Source of the DNA: Thermococcus alcaliphilus
GTDB taxonomy: Archaea; Methanobacteriota_B; Thermococci; Thermococcales; Thermococcaceae
Assembly: GCF_024054535.1 (NCBI RefSeq)
Contig: NZ_JAMXLV010000020.1
Span: 62,001-126,000 of the forward strand
DNA length: 64,000 nucleotides
Reading direction: 5' to 3'
Shown here: positions 30,160-39,186 of the stretch, in pieces
How positions within the stretch are numbered: position 1 is the stretch's first letter
Layout: every line of letters begins with the position of its first letter
Made by a program: the position numbers and the translations under genes
Notes under the pieces: generated by a model
The model's database searches: none
Told to the model about the DNA's origin: nothing
What the model saw: only the letters and a program-made list of their open reading frames with translations

Positions 30160-30737
30160 TTTTTCACCACCTTTACTCCAAAGCCACAAGAGTTGCAGTA
30201 AGCAATATCTTTCTGCCAGACGAGCTCATCAGCCCCACATACAGGGCACACTTCAAGTTTACCGCTTTCTTTCCATGCCTCATAGGTTTTCTCACTTATT
30301 ACAAGAAGGATATCCCCATCTTTTTCAAAATATCCCAAAACAGGAGTGCTTTTTAGTTCAAAGGTCTCTGCGTCTATTATAACAGGCTCTAAGCCAATGT
30401 TTCCTTCAAATTCGAGCTCATTAGCTGGTATTATATCAACTATATAGGCATTGAGTGTTTTGTCGTAATACACCATGAGTTGCAGGGCATCGCTTAGATC
30501 TCCGGAGGAAGAGAATATATCCACAGTTATATACTTTGCAGATGGGATCAAAAGGGCGAGAACATACTTAGAACGGAATAGGGCAAGCCCTTTTCCCAAA
30601 CACACCTCTTCGAGACCAAGAGAGACTAATATTTTTCGAAGACTCTCTCCATCCGGGATTTCCTTTTCTTGTAATATCTGATCCTTAATTTTTTCCGCAA
30701 GGGGCATCGCAAGCATTATTGGTTCGTAGATTATCAT
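30156..30737 (-). CDS. Conserved hypothetical protein with C-terminal zinc ribbon
   Basis: The 193-residue protein is not recognised beyond its C-terminal zinc ribbon, CPVCGADELVWQKDIAYCNSCG, with two CxxC pairs. The N-terminal part mixes helices and strands: KIKDQILQEKEIPDGESLRKILVSLGLEEVCLGKGLALFRSKYVLALLIPS. It ends in a basic VKVVKK. ATG 30737 follows GGTGAT. It is operonic with the downstream aldolase, which could point to sugar metabolism, but this is weak. Confidence 0.75.
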   Translation of the reverse strand: MIIYEPIMLAMPLAEKIKDQILQEKEIPDGESLRKILVSLGLEEVCLGKGLALFRSKYVLALLIPSAKYITVDIFSSSGDLSDALQLMVYYDKTLNAYIVDIIPANELEFEGNIGLEPVIIDAETFELKSTPVLGYFEKDGDILLVISEKTYEAWKESGKLEVCPVCGADELVWQKDIAYCNSCGFGVKVVKK

Positions 30738-30796
30738 TGCTATCACCATAGAAGAGTGGTAGTCTTGGCTTTTAGATTTTGTTGTTACAAGAGATT

Positions 30797-30884
30797 TGGT
30801 GCGGGGGCGGGGATTTGAACCCCGGAACCCCTACGGGAGTGGATCTTGAGTCCACCGCCTTTGACCAGGCTCGGCAACCCCCGC
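30797..30884 (-). tRNA. tRNA-Leu (CAA)
   Basis: Read on the minus strand, a GCGGGGG acceptor starts at 30884, the D-arm contains AGCCTGGTCAAAGGCG, the anticodon loop is CTCAAGA (anticodon CAA), and there is a long class II variable arm. The T-loop is GGTTCAAATCC. The 3' CCA is encoded at 30799-30797. A TATA-like TTTTTAAAACC lies about 40 bp upstream at 30920-30930. Confidence 0.96.
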
Positions 30885-30978
30885 GCGTGGGGCTTCATTT
30901 CTCTATACACCAATTCGGTTTTAAAAACCTTGTGGTCCCAAATCTTGATTATAGGCCTGCCTCACTTGATATATCACA

Positions 30979-31020
30979 AGAGTTATAAGTTATAACTTAC
31001 AAGTGATAAGTTATAAGTTC
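30979..31020. repeat. AT-rich direct and inverted repeat between tRNA-Leu and rpiA
   Basis: GTTATAAGTT occurs at 30982-30991 and again at 31010-31019. The first copy overlaps the palindrome TAAGTTATAACTTA. ACTTAT/ATAAGT words fill the interval. It lies downstream of rpiA (minus strand) and upstream of the tRNA gene. It could act as a terminator-like or protein-binding element; no larger mobile element is attached. Confidence 0.6.
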
Positions 31021-31034
31021 AGAACAAAAAAGCA

Positions 31035-31718
31035 TCATCTCTCCATTTTCTTAACGCCATCCTTCGTACCAACAAGAACGATATCCGCGATATCTGCAAA
31101 GATGCCGTTTTCGACAACTCCAGGAATGTTGTTCAGCTCGATCTCCATGTCGAGTGGGTCTTCGATTTTTTCAAATTTTGCATCAAGGATAAAGTTCCCG
31201 TTGTCAGTTATTACGGGCCCGTCTTTTTTAACACCCATCCTAAGCTCAGCCGTTGCATTGAAGACTTCGAGTTCCTCCTTAATAGCTCTCCATGCTACAG
31301 GGATAACTTCTATGGGGACTGGCATTTTCTGGCCGAGATATTCTACAAGCTTGCTCTCATCAACGAGCACTATAAACGTTCCAGCCCTATACTCGATGAT
31401 TTTTTCCATCGTTAATGCCGCACCCCTTCCTTTGATGAGATTAAGGTGAGGGTCGACTTCATCCGCACCATCTATAGCTAAATCAATGGCATCAACTTCA
31501 TCAAGGCTCACAACGGGAACTCCACTCTCAAGAGCCAAAAGGCGTGATTGATGTGAGGTAGGGATGCCATAAACATCTTCAAGTTCCCCAGTCATGAGCT
31601 TTTTTCCAAGCATTTGAATAAAGTAAGCCGTTGTAGAACCTGTACCTAACCCGATTATCATATCATCGTCAATGTATTTTAGGGCTTCCTTAGCGACCAT
31701 TCTTTTCATTTCTTCCAT
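31035..31718 (-). CDS. rpiA: Ribose-5-phosphate isomerase A
   Basis: The 227-residue protein is RpiA, interconverting ribulose-5-phosphate and ribose-5-phosphate. Active-site signatures are GLGTGSTTAYFIQ, GIPTSHQSRLLA, AIDGADEVDPHLNLIKGRGAALTMEKI and VDESKLVEYLG. It resembles the structurally known Pyrococcus RpiA. In Thermococcales, pentoses come from the reversed ribulose-monophosphate pathway, so this step feeds nucleotide synthesis. Confidence 0.96.
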   Translation of the reverse strand: MEEMKRMVAKEALKYIDDDMIIGLGTGSTTAYFIQMLGKKLMTGELEDVYGIPTSHQSRLLALESGVPVVSLDEVDAIDLAIDGADEVDPHLNLIKGRGAALTMEKIIEYRAGTFIVLVDESKLVEYLGQKMPVPIEVIPVAWRAIKEELEVFNATAELRMGVKKDGPVITDNGNFILDAKFEKIEDPLDMEIELNNIPGVVENGIFADIADIVLVGTKDGVKKMER

Positions 31719-31721
31719 CCT

Positions 31722-32045
31722 TCATCCCTTCGTTATATTGTATAGGAGGGATTGGTTTGAGTAAAATTTCGGTTCAGGCTGCAGGATGAGGTTATAGCTA
31801 AAGATCGTGAAGTACAGCCAGAACAAGAAGAATCCCCAGAAGCCTTTCTTAAGCAGAACTCTCTCGTCTTTCAACTCATCTGGAAGATCCTTAACGAGAG
31901 CGATGACTATCTTTGGTGAGAGCAGATAAATTAACAAACCTGCGATGTAACCCATTTGAGCTTGAGTTGACAGGATTCCACTCACTATCCCTGCTATTGT
32001 TCCGATTGCGTAAAATATGAGCGACATCTTGTTTTCAGCATTCAC
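31722..32045 (-). CDS. Small membrane protein
   Basis: The 107-residue protein has three hydrophobic spans: about 8-30 (IFYAIGTIAGIVSGILSTQ), 32-50 (GYIAGLLIYLLSPKIVIAL) and 68-88 (GFWGFFLFWLYFTIFSYNLIL). A charged loop DLPDELKDERVLLKKGF lies between the last two. The layout resembles EMC6-like/DUF5379 archaeal proteins, but I cannot confirm that. It is 3 bases upstream of rpiA and probably co-transcribed. Confidence 0.7.
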   Translation of the reverse strand: MNAENKMSLIFYAIGTIAGIVSGILSTQAQMGYIAGLLIYLLSPKIVIALVKDLPDELKDERVLLKKGFWGFFLFWLYFTIFSYNLILQPEPKFYSNQSLLYNITKG

Positions 32046-32094
32046 CCTCTATCACCTAAAACTTAGTTTAAGGATTCATTTAAAATACTTTCCA

Positions 32095-33426
32095 TTACTC
32101 CTCAAAGTTCTCTAGCAGTCGCTCCCCTTTTTCAGTGAGCTTATAGTAAACCCTTCTTCCCCTCTTGTACGCCTCTTCTATCAAACCAAGGGCTTCGAGT
32201 TCTTTTATGTGCTGATAAACTGCTTGATACTTCATTGGCTTTTCGAGGTTCTCCCAGATTTCATAACCATACATGGGCTTCTCTCTTAGGAGCTTTAGAA
32301 TTTCCAGCTTTGTCCCGCCAATTGAAAAACGCTCCCTCTCTTCTACATAGTAGCTTTTTAATCCCGAGCCCGTAACTATCAAAGCCACTTTGTCTCCTTT
32401 TTCAAAATACCCGCTTTCGTGGAGCTTTACTAGAGCCGGAATAACAACGGCTGAAGAATACTCAGCAAAAACGCCCTCTTTGGCAAGAGCCCTCTCTCCA
32501 AAATCAAGCTCATCTTCACTTACAACCACGGCTGTTCCATTGCTTTCTTTAACAGCTTTTATTGCAAGTTCCTTGTTTATTGGGTCTTTGACGTATAATC
32601 CAAGGGCTTTGGTAAACTCCCTTCTACTTTCTTTTCCCAATATCTCTGCCGCTATTGGAGAGCAGTTTTCAGTTTGCACTGCAATTAGTTTGGGGAGCTC
32701 TTCAATAGCCCCAATTTCTAAAAGCTCCCTAAAGCCCTTGTAGATGCTGTAGATGTTGCTTCCACTTCCCGTTGGCACAATTACATGGGTTGGGTTTATT
32801 TCTTCCCATAGCTCAAACGCGAGGGTTTTCTGTCCTTCAAGCCCGATTATATTGTTTTCAGGAGTTATGTCATAGAGACCATTTAACCGGGAGAGTTCTC
32901 TAGCATATTCTATACACTCATCCACGCTGTCTCCATAGCGAATTATCTTAGCACCAAAAGCTATCATCTGAATGAGCTTTCCCTTGTCAACTTTTTTGGG
33001 AACAACAACAAAGGCCTCTTTATTGGCTCTAGCGGCGTAAGCTGCTAGGGAAGCTGCTGCGTTGCCATCGCTGGCAACTATGAATCCATTGCCGGCATAT
33101 GGCAAGCCATATGAAACCCCTACCGTAGCAAGCCTATCCCTAAATGAGCCCGTTGGATTCCTCGTCTCGTCTTTAATAAAAACGTCTACTCCGAGCTCTT
33201 CGCTGAGTTTTGCTCTAACTAAAGGTGTCCCACCTTCTTTTAGGGAAATTATCTTGGTTACATTGGGAAGTAACTCTTTGTACCTCCATACCCCTTTCTC
33301 TCTGTTTTTCCATCTTTTGACATCTACTTTAGAATAATCATATGACACCTCAAGGAAAGCCCCACATGAACATCTTGGGGGTATTATCTGCTTATACTCT
33401 CTTCCACATTTGGGACACTTTATCAT
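32095..33426 (-). CDS. Threonine synthase-like PLP-fold protein fused to a winged helix, PLP lysine replaced
   Basis: The protein has about 443 residues. An N-terminal zinc ribbon (CPKCGREYKQIIPPRCSCGAFLEV) and a threonine-synthase fold are followed by a C-terminal PadR/ArsR-like winged helix (TKLEILKLLREKPMYGYEIW through LEALGLIEEAYKRGRRVYYKL). The PLP-lysine motif, normally NPTGSFKDR, reads NPTGSFRDR here. The DNA codon is AGG, so Schiff-base formation is not expected at that site. The rest of the fold is kept (SDGNAAASLAAYAARA, VPTGSGSNIYSI). It could be a ligand-sensing regulator rather than an enzyme. The start among GTG/ATG/ATG at 33432-33426 is uncertain. Confidence 0.85.
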   Translation of the reverse strand: MIKCPKCGREYKQIIPPRCSCGAFLEVSYDYSKVDVKRWKNREKGVWRYKELLPNVTKIISLKEGGTPLVRAKLSEELGVDVFIKDETRNPTGSFRDRLATVGVSYGLPYAGNGFIVASDGNAAASLAAYAARANKEAFVVVPKKVDKGKLIQMIAFGAKIIRYGDSVDECIEYARELSRLNGLYDITPENNIIGLEGQKTLAFELWEEINPTHVIVPTGSGSNIYSIYKGFRELLEIGAIEELPKLIAVQTENCSPIAAEILGKESRREFTKALGLYVKDPINKELAIKAVKESNGTAVVVSEDELDFGERALAKEGVFAEYSSAVVIPALVKLHESGYFEKGDKVALIVTGSGLKSYYVEERERFSIGGTKLEILKLLREKPMYGYEIWENLEKPMKYQAVYQHIKELEALGLIEEAYKRGRRVYYKLTEKGERLLENFEE

Positions 33427-33450
33427 CATCACCCACCAAAAAATTAAAAA

Positions 33451-35397
33451 TCACTTGAGCCTGATGGCGTCAAGGTTATTCGGGGCTCTTGTAGAAAGAC
33501 CAAACTTCTTGTGGATGCTTGAAGCCAAGTCAAGGCACTTTTGAGGTTCTCCGTGAACTGTTATTACCCTTTCTGGCCTTGGCTTTACCCTCGCCACATA
33601 GCTCATTAACTCCCTTCTATCGGCGTGACCTGAAAATCCATCTATCATGTGGATTTCCATGTTTACTTGAATAACTTCCGTCTTTCCACCTTCACCGACT
33701 GTTGGTATTTCCCTCAAGCCTCTTTGAACCTGTCTTCCCAAAGTCCCTTCTGCCTGGTAGCTTACGAATATTAGGGAGTTCCTAGGATCGGGGGCAAGAT
33801 GCTTAAAGTACTCCACGCTAGGTCCACCAACCAACATACCAGAGGAAGCTATGATTATTGCTGGTTCTTCACTCTCTATTATGTCCTTCCTTTCGTTTGC
33901 ATTTGCGACCGGTTTGAATATCTCGTTTAAGAACGGATTATAGCCTTCGTGGAATATCTGATTTCTGAGGTTCTTGCTTAAATATTCGGGATATGCCGTA
34001 TGGATTGCCGTCGCCTCCCATATCATGCCATCCAAATATATTGGAACGTCCAAGCCCCCTACCCTCGCATAATCTTCAAGGGCTATCATTATCTCTTGAG
34101 CCCTTCCAACGGCCATTGCAGGGATGAGGACCTTTCCTTTGCGCTTGATCGTCTGAAGAATAACCTCTATAAGCCGTTTTTCAGCCTCTTCTCTCGGCAT
34201 CTGGTAATCTCTGCTTCCTCCATAAGTTGATTCCATTATTAGAGTCTCAAGTCTTGGGAACTTTGCATTTGCTGGCTCAAAGAGCCTTGTCGGAATGAAC
34301 TTAAAGTCTCCAGTGACAGCTATGTTGTGGAGACCGTTTCCAACGTGAAGGTGAACTATTGAAGAGCCCAGAATGTGACCCGCATTGTGCAGGGTAAGTC
34401 TCAAATCTGGCGAGATGTCTCTAACTTCTCCATAATCAAGGGTTATTGTGTGCTTAACGACCTCTTTTATGTCTCTCATTCTGTAAAGCGGATCAATACC
34501 GTTGCTCTGCTGTATTTCAATGAAGTCCTTTTGAAGAAGAACCATTAAATCTCTCGTAGGCGGAGTTGCATAAATGGGGCCATCAAATAGGTTGTACCTG
34601 AAGAGGTAAGGCAACAAACCAGAGTGGTCAAGGTGTGCGTGGGTAATTATTATCGCATCCAAAAGTCCTTCTTTAAGAACGTAAGTAAATTCTGGAGCAT
34701 CAAAGTGCGGGAATCCCTTCTTGGGGTCATTCAACGCCGCAACGTTAACACCAAAGTCAACCAGCACAAAACTCTCATTTGTTTGGAGCAAGAGGGCACT
34801 TCTTCCAACTTCTCTGAATCCTCCAAGCCCCGTTATCCTTATCCAGTCACTCTTAAGTTCCGGCTTCCTATAGATGTTTCTCCCAACCTGTCTCAGGAAT
34901 TTTCTCCTATCTTTACTCTCAGACTGCAAAATCCCCCTAATAGAGTATATGGTCTGGGATTGCAAAGGCGGTGTTCTAACGACTTTTGGCGCCCAGTAAA
35001 CTTTTTGGGTTATCTCCCTAAGTGTCTCTCCATTCTTTCCAATTACAAGTCCAGGCTTTTTAGCTTCAATTATTACCTCACCAACAGAAGGATCGAAACT
35101 TATATTCGTTATTTCCGCTTCTGGCGGAACTATCTGCTTAATTAACTCCTCAGCCTTTTCAGGGGGAAGAAGAACATCTGGATCCGGCCTCACACTAATT
35201 CTCTTCTTGAGAACCTTTGCAAGGTTTTTTATAAGATCTCCATCCTGCATTACAACTTCAGGGTTTTTCACGTAAATAACCAGCTCCGGTCCCTCAAATT
35301 CAACTTCAGTTATCTTGGCTTCCTTAGGCACCATTTGGTTAATAATCTCTCTAATTTCCTTTAGAACTTCATCAACGTTTGTTTCTCTTTTTATCAC
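33451..35397 (-). CDS. fttA: aCPSF1/FttA transcription-termination ribonuclease
   Basis: The 648-residue archaeal CPSF73 homologue cuts nascent RNA and drives factor-dependent termination. Two KH-type domains fill the first about 140 residues (KPGLVIGKNGETLREI is the GxxG loop). The metallo-beta-lactamase core follows with IITHAHLDHSGLLPYLF, NAGHILGSSIVHL and VTGDFK. The beta-CASP part ends in GFSGHADRREL and VITVHGEP. GTG 35397 follows GGGGTGATT. It begins 17 bases after the proteasome beta gene, implying co-transcription. Confidence 0.95.
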   Translation of the reverse strand: MIKRETNVDEVLKEIREIINQMVPKEAKITEVEFEGPELVIYVKNPEVVMQDGDLIKNLAKVLKKRISVRPDPDVLLPPEKAEELIKQIVPPEAEITNISFDPSVGEVIIEAKKPGLVIGKNGETLREITQKVYWAPKVVRTPPLQSQTIYSIRGILQSESKDRRKFLRQVGRNIYRKPELKSDWIRITGLGGFREVGRSALLLQTNESFVLVDFGVNVAALNDPKKGFPHFDAPEFTYVLKEGLLDAIIITHAHLDHSGLLPYLFRYNLFDGPIYATPPTRDLMVLLQKDFIEIQQSNGIDPLYRMRDIKEVVKHTITLDYGEVRDISPDLRLTLHNAGHILGSSIVHLHVGNGLHNIAVTGDFKFIPTRLFEPANAKFPRLETLIMESTYGGSRDYQMPREEAEKRLIEVILQTIKRKGKVLIPAMAVGRAQEIMIALEDYARVGGLDVPIYLDGMIWEATAIHTAYPEYLSKNLRNQIFHEGYNPFLNEIFKPVANANERKDIIESEEPAIIIASSGMLVGGPSVEYFKHLAPDPRNSLIFVSYQAEGTLGRQVQRGLREIPTVGEGGKTEVIQVNMEIHMIDGFSGHADRRELMSYVARVKPRPERVITVHGEPQKCLDLASSIHKKFGLSTRAPNNLDAIRLK

Positions 35398-35414
35398 ACC
35401 AATCACCCCTAGAA

Positions 35415-36029
35415 TCAAAGCTTCTTAATGATCTTCTCGACTTCTTCTTTAGAAAGCTCGCTATAGCCCTCTTTTGTAATAACAACAACCATTATACCAT
35501 CTCCAGTAAAGACATCCCTTTTTATTGCGGTATTTATAGCCTTTATGGCCAATTTAACGCCTTTTTTAACAGTCATTTTTTCATCGTATTCGTTATCCAA
35601 AACAGAGTAAGCAAACTCCATACCAGAACCTGCAGAAACATATTTATCTTCAGTAATTCCTCCAGCCATATCAATTGAATAAAGACCTGGCTTCTCATCG
35701 TAACCTCCTACTAAAAACCAGCCAAAATAGGGGAAGTACCTTCTTCCACTTAAGATGTTAGAAGTCAGCGTTGCCAATGCCTTTGTGCTCATCTCCCTGC
35801 CAACTCTCGCTCTGTAAAGCTTTGCTTCTGCCCTCAAAAGCCTTACAAGGCTCAGTATGTCTCCTACACTTCCAGCTCCTGCTAGTGCCAGATGGTCGTC
35901 TATTTGGAATATCTTGCTAACTCCTTTGGATAAGACCATGTTGCCCAGTGAAGCCCTCATGTCCGCAGCTAATACTACCCCATCCTTACAAACAATGCCT
36001 ACTGTTGTTGTCCCTTTAATTTTGTCCAA
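35415..36029 (-). CDS. psmB: Proteasome beta subunit
   Basis: The 204-residue precursor [29 protein letters not shown] is cleaved before the first threonine of TTTVGI, which becomes the catalytic nucleophile; the lysine in the ADMRAS region motif of some family members is Met-Arg here. The end [29 protein letters not shown] is typical. TTG 36029 lies 6 bases after GGGGTG; another TTG two codons earlier and upstream ATGs lack a proper Shine-Dalgarno. TATA CTTTAAATACT lies at about 36116-36106. Confidence 0.94.
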   Translation of the reverse strand: MDKIKGTTTVGIVCKDGVVLAADMRASLGNMVLSKGVSKIFQIDDHLALAGAGSVGDILSLVRLLRAEAKLYRARVGREMSTKALATLTSNILSGRRYFPYFGWFLVGGYDEKPGLYSIDMAGGITEDKYVSAGSGMEFAYSVLDNEYDEKMTVKKGVKLAIKAINTAIKRDVFTGDGIMVVVITKEGYSELSKEEVEKIIKKL

Positions 36030-36224
36030 AGCCAACACCCCTTTAGGATATTCGTTTTGCCTGAGAATAGAAACAAATGTTACAATGGGGGTTTGACTGA
36101 GGGAGTATTTAAAGTTTTCGCAAAGCAATATGAGTTGCTCCCTTTCAGATGGGCAGCTAAAAGAAAAAGGTTTTTATTCCATGAATTGTTTTACAATAGT
36201 GTAACCCTTAGGAGGTATGATAAA

Positions 36225-36956
36225 ATGGGTGTCGAAAAAGTTCCTAAATACGACATGCCAGTAAAGAAAGTCGAATATGTTTTTATTGAGCTGGAGAAGA
36301 TGAAACCTCACGAGCAGCTCGTCCAAAAAGAGCTTGAGGCATTTATTGAAAGCGTAACAGGCTCCGGTATTTTCTGGAAGCCAATGCTTTTGGCAAAAGT
36401 TCCCGGGGAAGATATGTACCTCATCGTTGATGGTCACCACAGATGGGCGGGCTTAGAGAAACTCGGAGCAAAGAGGGCTCCTTCTGTAATTCTCGACTAT
36501 TTCAGTGATGATGTTAAAGTATACACCTGGTATCCGGCGTTTAAAGGAGACCTCAACAAGGTTCTGGAAAGATTAAAAGCAGAAGGCCTGGAAATAATTG
36601 AGGACGAAGAGGCTGAAGAAAAGGCAGAAAAGGGAGAAATAGCTTTTGCCCTTGTTGGCAAAGAGAAGAGCTTTGCCATTCCAGGAGCACTCGATGAACA
36701 GAAGAAGGTCAGCAAAGTGCTTGATGAAATGAGTGTTGAGGGAGAGATAGAGCTTATTTACTATGGTCTCAAAGAAGATGCTAGAGAAGATATGGACAAG
36801 GGCGAAATTGACTATGTCTTCATCAGAAAGGCCCCAAGCAAAGAGGAGGTCATGGAACTCGTAAAGAGAGGGGAAGTATATTCTCCAAAGACAACCAGAC
36901 ACGTTCTGCCATTTATCCCGGATAAAATTGACGTAAAGCTTGAGGATCTCTTCTGA
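36225..36956 (+). CDS. serK: ADP-dependent free serine kinase SerK (ParB/Srx fold)
   Basis: The 243-residue ParB-like protein is very close to T. kodakarensis SerK, which phosphorylates free serine with ADP to give O-phosphoserine for cysteine synthesis. Key stretches are KMKPHEQLVQKELEAFIESV, LIVDGHHRWAGLEKLGAKRAP and the C-terminal YSPKTTRHVLPFIPDKID. ATG 36225 follows GGAGGT (36211-36216); TATA GTTTTTATTCC at about 36170 agrees, and longer open frames upstream are not used. Confidence 0.95.
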   Translation: MGVEKVPKYDMPVKKVEYVFIELEKMKPHEQLVQKELEAFIESVTGSGIFWKPMLLAKVPGEDMYLIVDGHHRWAGLEKLGAKRAPSVILDYFSDDVKVYTWYPAFKGDLNKVLERLKAEGLEIIEDEEAEEKAEKGEIAFALVGKEKSFAIPGALDEQKKVSKVLDEMSVEGEIELIYYGLKEDAREDMDKGEIDYVFIRKAPSKEEVMELVKRGEVYSPKTTRHVLPFIPDKIDVKLEDLF

Positions 36957-37043
36957 TGTTCTTCCCTTTTCTTTCTCGTCTTACTAGGACTTTAAGCAAC
37001 GCTTATATACATCCATGCATAGTTGTAAAAGGGTGCATCTGTC

Positions 37044-38171
37044 TTGAAAGTCAAGCCGTTTCTTGTTGAAAGATTTATGGGGGAATATGAACACCAAGTA
37101 GAGGTAAACATTGCAGAAACGTGTGTGCAGCCCTTCACTCTAAGAGAATTTCTAGAATTTGTAGGTGAACCAGATTTTCTCGAAAAGATCAAAGATTTGA
37201 AACTAACTTATGGATACGTTGAGGGACTTCCGGAGCTAAAAGAGGGCTTAAGCAGGTTTTATCAAAACATAAAACCCGAGAACATCTTTATAACACACGG
37301 CGCAATAGATGCAAACTTTCAGGTTTTTTACAGCCTCGTTGAGCCCGGAGATATGGTTATCTCTATATTCCCTACCTATCAGCAACTTTATGGTGTGCCA
37401 GAATCATTTGGGGCTAAGGTGAAGTTTTGGCATCTCTACGAAGAGAAAAACTGGATGCCCGATCTTGACGAGCTAAACGAACTGGTAGACAAAAATACAA
37501 AGCTCATAGTGATAAACAGCCCCAACAATCCAACCGGAGCCCTCTTGGACGAGAAAATGCTGAAAGGAATTGCCGAGATAGCCGAAGATGCAGGGGCTTA
37601 CGTTCTAAATGATGAATCCTACAGGGGGCTTTACATTGATCCAAAAGATCAGGTACCGTCGATAGTGGATATCTCCGATAGGGCAATAGCAACGAGCTCT
37701 TTCTCAAAGCCTCTATCTCTAACGGGTCTACGCCTTGGATGGATAGCCACATCCAGTGAAGAGGTTGCTAAGGAATTAACCCTTCATCGGGATTATACCA
37801 CGATAAGCATTAGCATTCTCATAGAAAAATTAGCCGCCCTTGCAGTCAAAAATTCGGAAAAAATATACAACCGCAACCTAAAGATACTTCGCACGAACTT
37901 TAAGCTCTTGGAGGAATGGATAAAAGAAGAGCCCCTGATAGAGTGGGTTCCTCCCAAAGCTGGCACCGTTGCCTTTTTGAGATACAACCTTGAGATTCCA
38001 TCGGAAGAACTTGCCATAAGGCTCATAAAAGAAAAGAGTACGTTCCTTGTGCCCGGATCGTGCTTTGGAATAGAGAAGCACCTCAGAATTGGTTACGGGA
38101 ACCCAACGAAGGTTATGATAGAAGGGCTTAAACGCTTTAAAGAGTTCCTAAGGGCTTTGGAGGCAAGTTAA
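37044..38171 (+). CDS. Class I/II PLP aminotransferase
   Basis: The 375-residue fold-type I aminotransferase has NIFITHGAIDANFQVFYSLVEPGD, LIVINSPNNPTGALLD (PLP contacts), AYVLNDESYRG and SSFSKPLSLTGLRLGW (PLP lysine). The substrate is unknown. TTG 37044 is the only good upstream start. A TATA box CTTATATACATC (about 36995) lies 40-50 bp upstream. Threonine dehydratase starts one base after its stop, so the pair likely shares a pathway in branched or beta-hydroxy amino acid breakdown. Confidence 0.85.
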   Translation: MKVKPFLVERFMGEYEHQVEVNIAETCVQPFTLREFLEFVGEPDFLEKIKDLKLTYGYVEGLPELKEGLSRFYQNIKPENIFITHGAIDANFQVFYSLVEPGDMVISIFPTYQQLYGVPESFGAKVKFWHLYEEKNWMPDLDELNELVDKNTKLIVINSPNNPTGALLDEKMLKGIAEIAEDAGAYVLNDESYRGLYIDPKDQVPSIVDISDRAIATSSFSKPLSLTGLRLGWIATSSEEVAKELTLHRDYTTISISILIEKLAALAVKNSEKIYNRNLKILRTNFKLLEEWIKEEPLIEWVPPKAGTVAFLRYNLEIPSEELAIRLIKEKSTFLVPGSCFGIEKHLRIGYGNPTKVMIEGLKRFKEFLRALEAS

Positions 38172-38172
38172 A

Positions 38173-39132
38173 GTGATTGATATACTCAAGGAAGTTTTAG
38201 AAGCAGAGAAGAGGATTAGAGAGCACATAAGAGAGACTCCCTTGGAATATTCCCCATTTTTAAGCAAGAAAGAAGACACAAACGTTTATTTGAAGCTTGA
38301 GAATTTTCAAGTAACGGGGTCGTTTAAAATACGAGGTGTTCTTAACAAATTGCTCTCACTGAGCGAAGAAGAGAAAAGAAAAGGACTTGTTACAGCATCT
38401 AGCGGAAACCATGGAGTTGCGTTTGCCTATGCTACCAGCTTCTTAGGTCTTAGAGGAATTGTTTTTCTTCCAGAAAACGCATCCCCTGCAAAAGTTCAAG
38501 ATATAGGGCAATATGGTGTGGAAATTAGGTTTTATGGAAATGATGTTGTCAAAACAGAGGAATTCGCTAGAAAGTTTGCCGAGAAAAATGGGATGATCTA
38601 TGTACCTCCCTACAACGACCCAAAAATCATAGGTGGTCAAGGCACTATAGCCCTTGAACTAGAAAGACAGCTTGAAAACATTGACGTTGTTTTAGCCCCT
38701 GTTGGCGGAGGAGGCCTTATTTCCGGTATTGCCGGATATCTAAAGGAAAAAACCAAAAACATAGAAGTAATAGGAGTTCAACCAGAGAATTCTGCCGTTA
38801 TGTATCATTCAATAGAAAAGGGAAAAATCGTTGAAATGGAGTCAAAGCCTACGTTGGCAGACGGCACGGCTGGAGGAGTCGAGAAAGACTCCATAACATT
38901 TGAACTCTGCAGGAGATACGTGGACGATTTCATTCTGGTGAATGAAAATAAGATAGCAAAGGCGATTGTTTTAATGCTGGAGAGGCACCACATGCTAATT
39001 GAAGGAGCAGCGGCACTTCCAGTTGCAGCCTATCTAAAAGAGTTAGAGCGTTTTAGAGGCAGAAATATCGTTTTGGTTATCAGTGGGTGCAGAATAAGTT
39101 TGGACACCCTTAGAAAAGTCTTGGGATGTTGA
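38173..39132 (+). CDS. Threonine/serine dehydratase-like PLP enzyme
   Basis: The 319-residue fold-type II PLP enzyme is of the threonine ammonia-lyase/serine racemase group. The PLP lysine is present in NFQVTGSFKIRGVLNKL; SSGNHGVAFAYA holds the substrate loop and VGGGGLISGIAGYL the phosphate-binding glycines. There is no C-terminal ACT domain, so it is the short catabolic form. GTG 38173 follows GGAGG about 10 bases upstream within the preceding gene. Expected product is 2-oxobutyrate or pyruvate plus ammonia. Confidence 0.87.
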   Translation: MIDILKEVLEAEKRIREHIRETPLEYSPFLSKKEDTNVYLKLENFQVTGSFKIRGVLNKLLSLSEEEKRKGLVTASSGNHGVAFAYATSFLGLRGIVFLPENASPAKVQDIGQYGVEIRFYGNDVVKTEEFARKFAEKNGMIYVPPYNDPKIIGGQGTIALELERQLENIDVVLAPVGGGGLISGIAGYLKEKTKNIEVIGVQPENSAVMYHSIEKGKIVEMESKPTLADGTAGGVEKDSITFELCRRYVDDFILVNENKIAKAIVLMLERHHMLIEGAAALPVAAYLKELERFRGRNIVLVISGCRISLDTLRKVLGC

Positions 39133-39186
39133 TAGGACAATGCCCTTTCCAAAACTTTTTATCCATCACGCCTTATATTCTTTCAA

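Noticed and set aside
30979-31020. CRISPR-like repeats
   Set aside because: Only two short AT-rich copies, no regular spacers and no cas genes in the window.
33426-33432. Sequencing error as the source of the Arg in NPTGSFRDR
   Set aside because: Cannot be excluded from one sequence, but the frame and surrounding motif are intact and the winged-helix fusion makes functional divergence plausible; kept as a finding.
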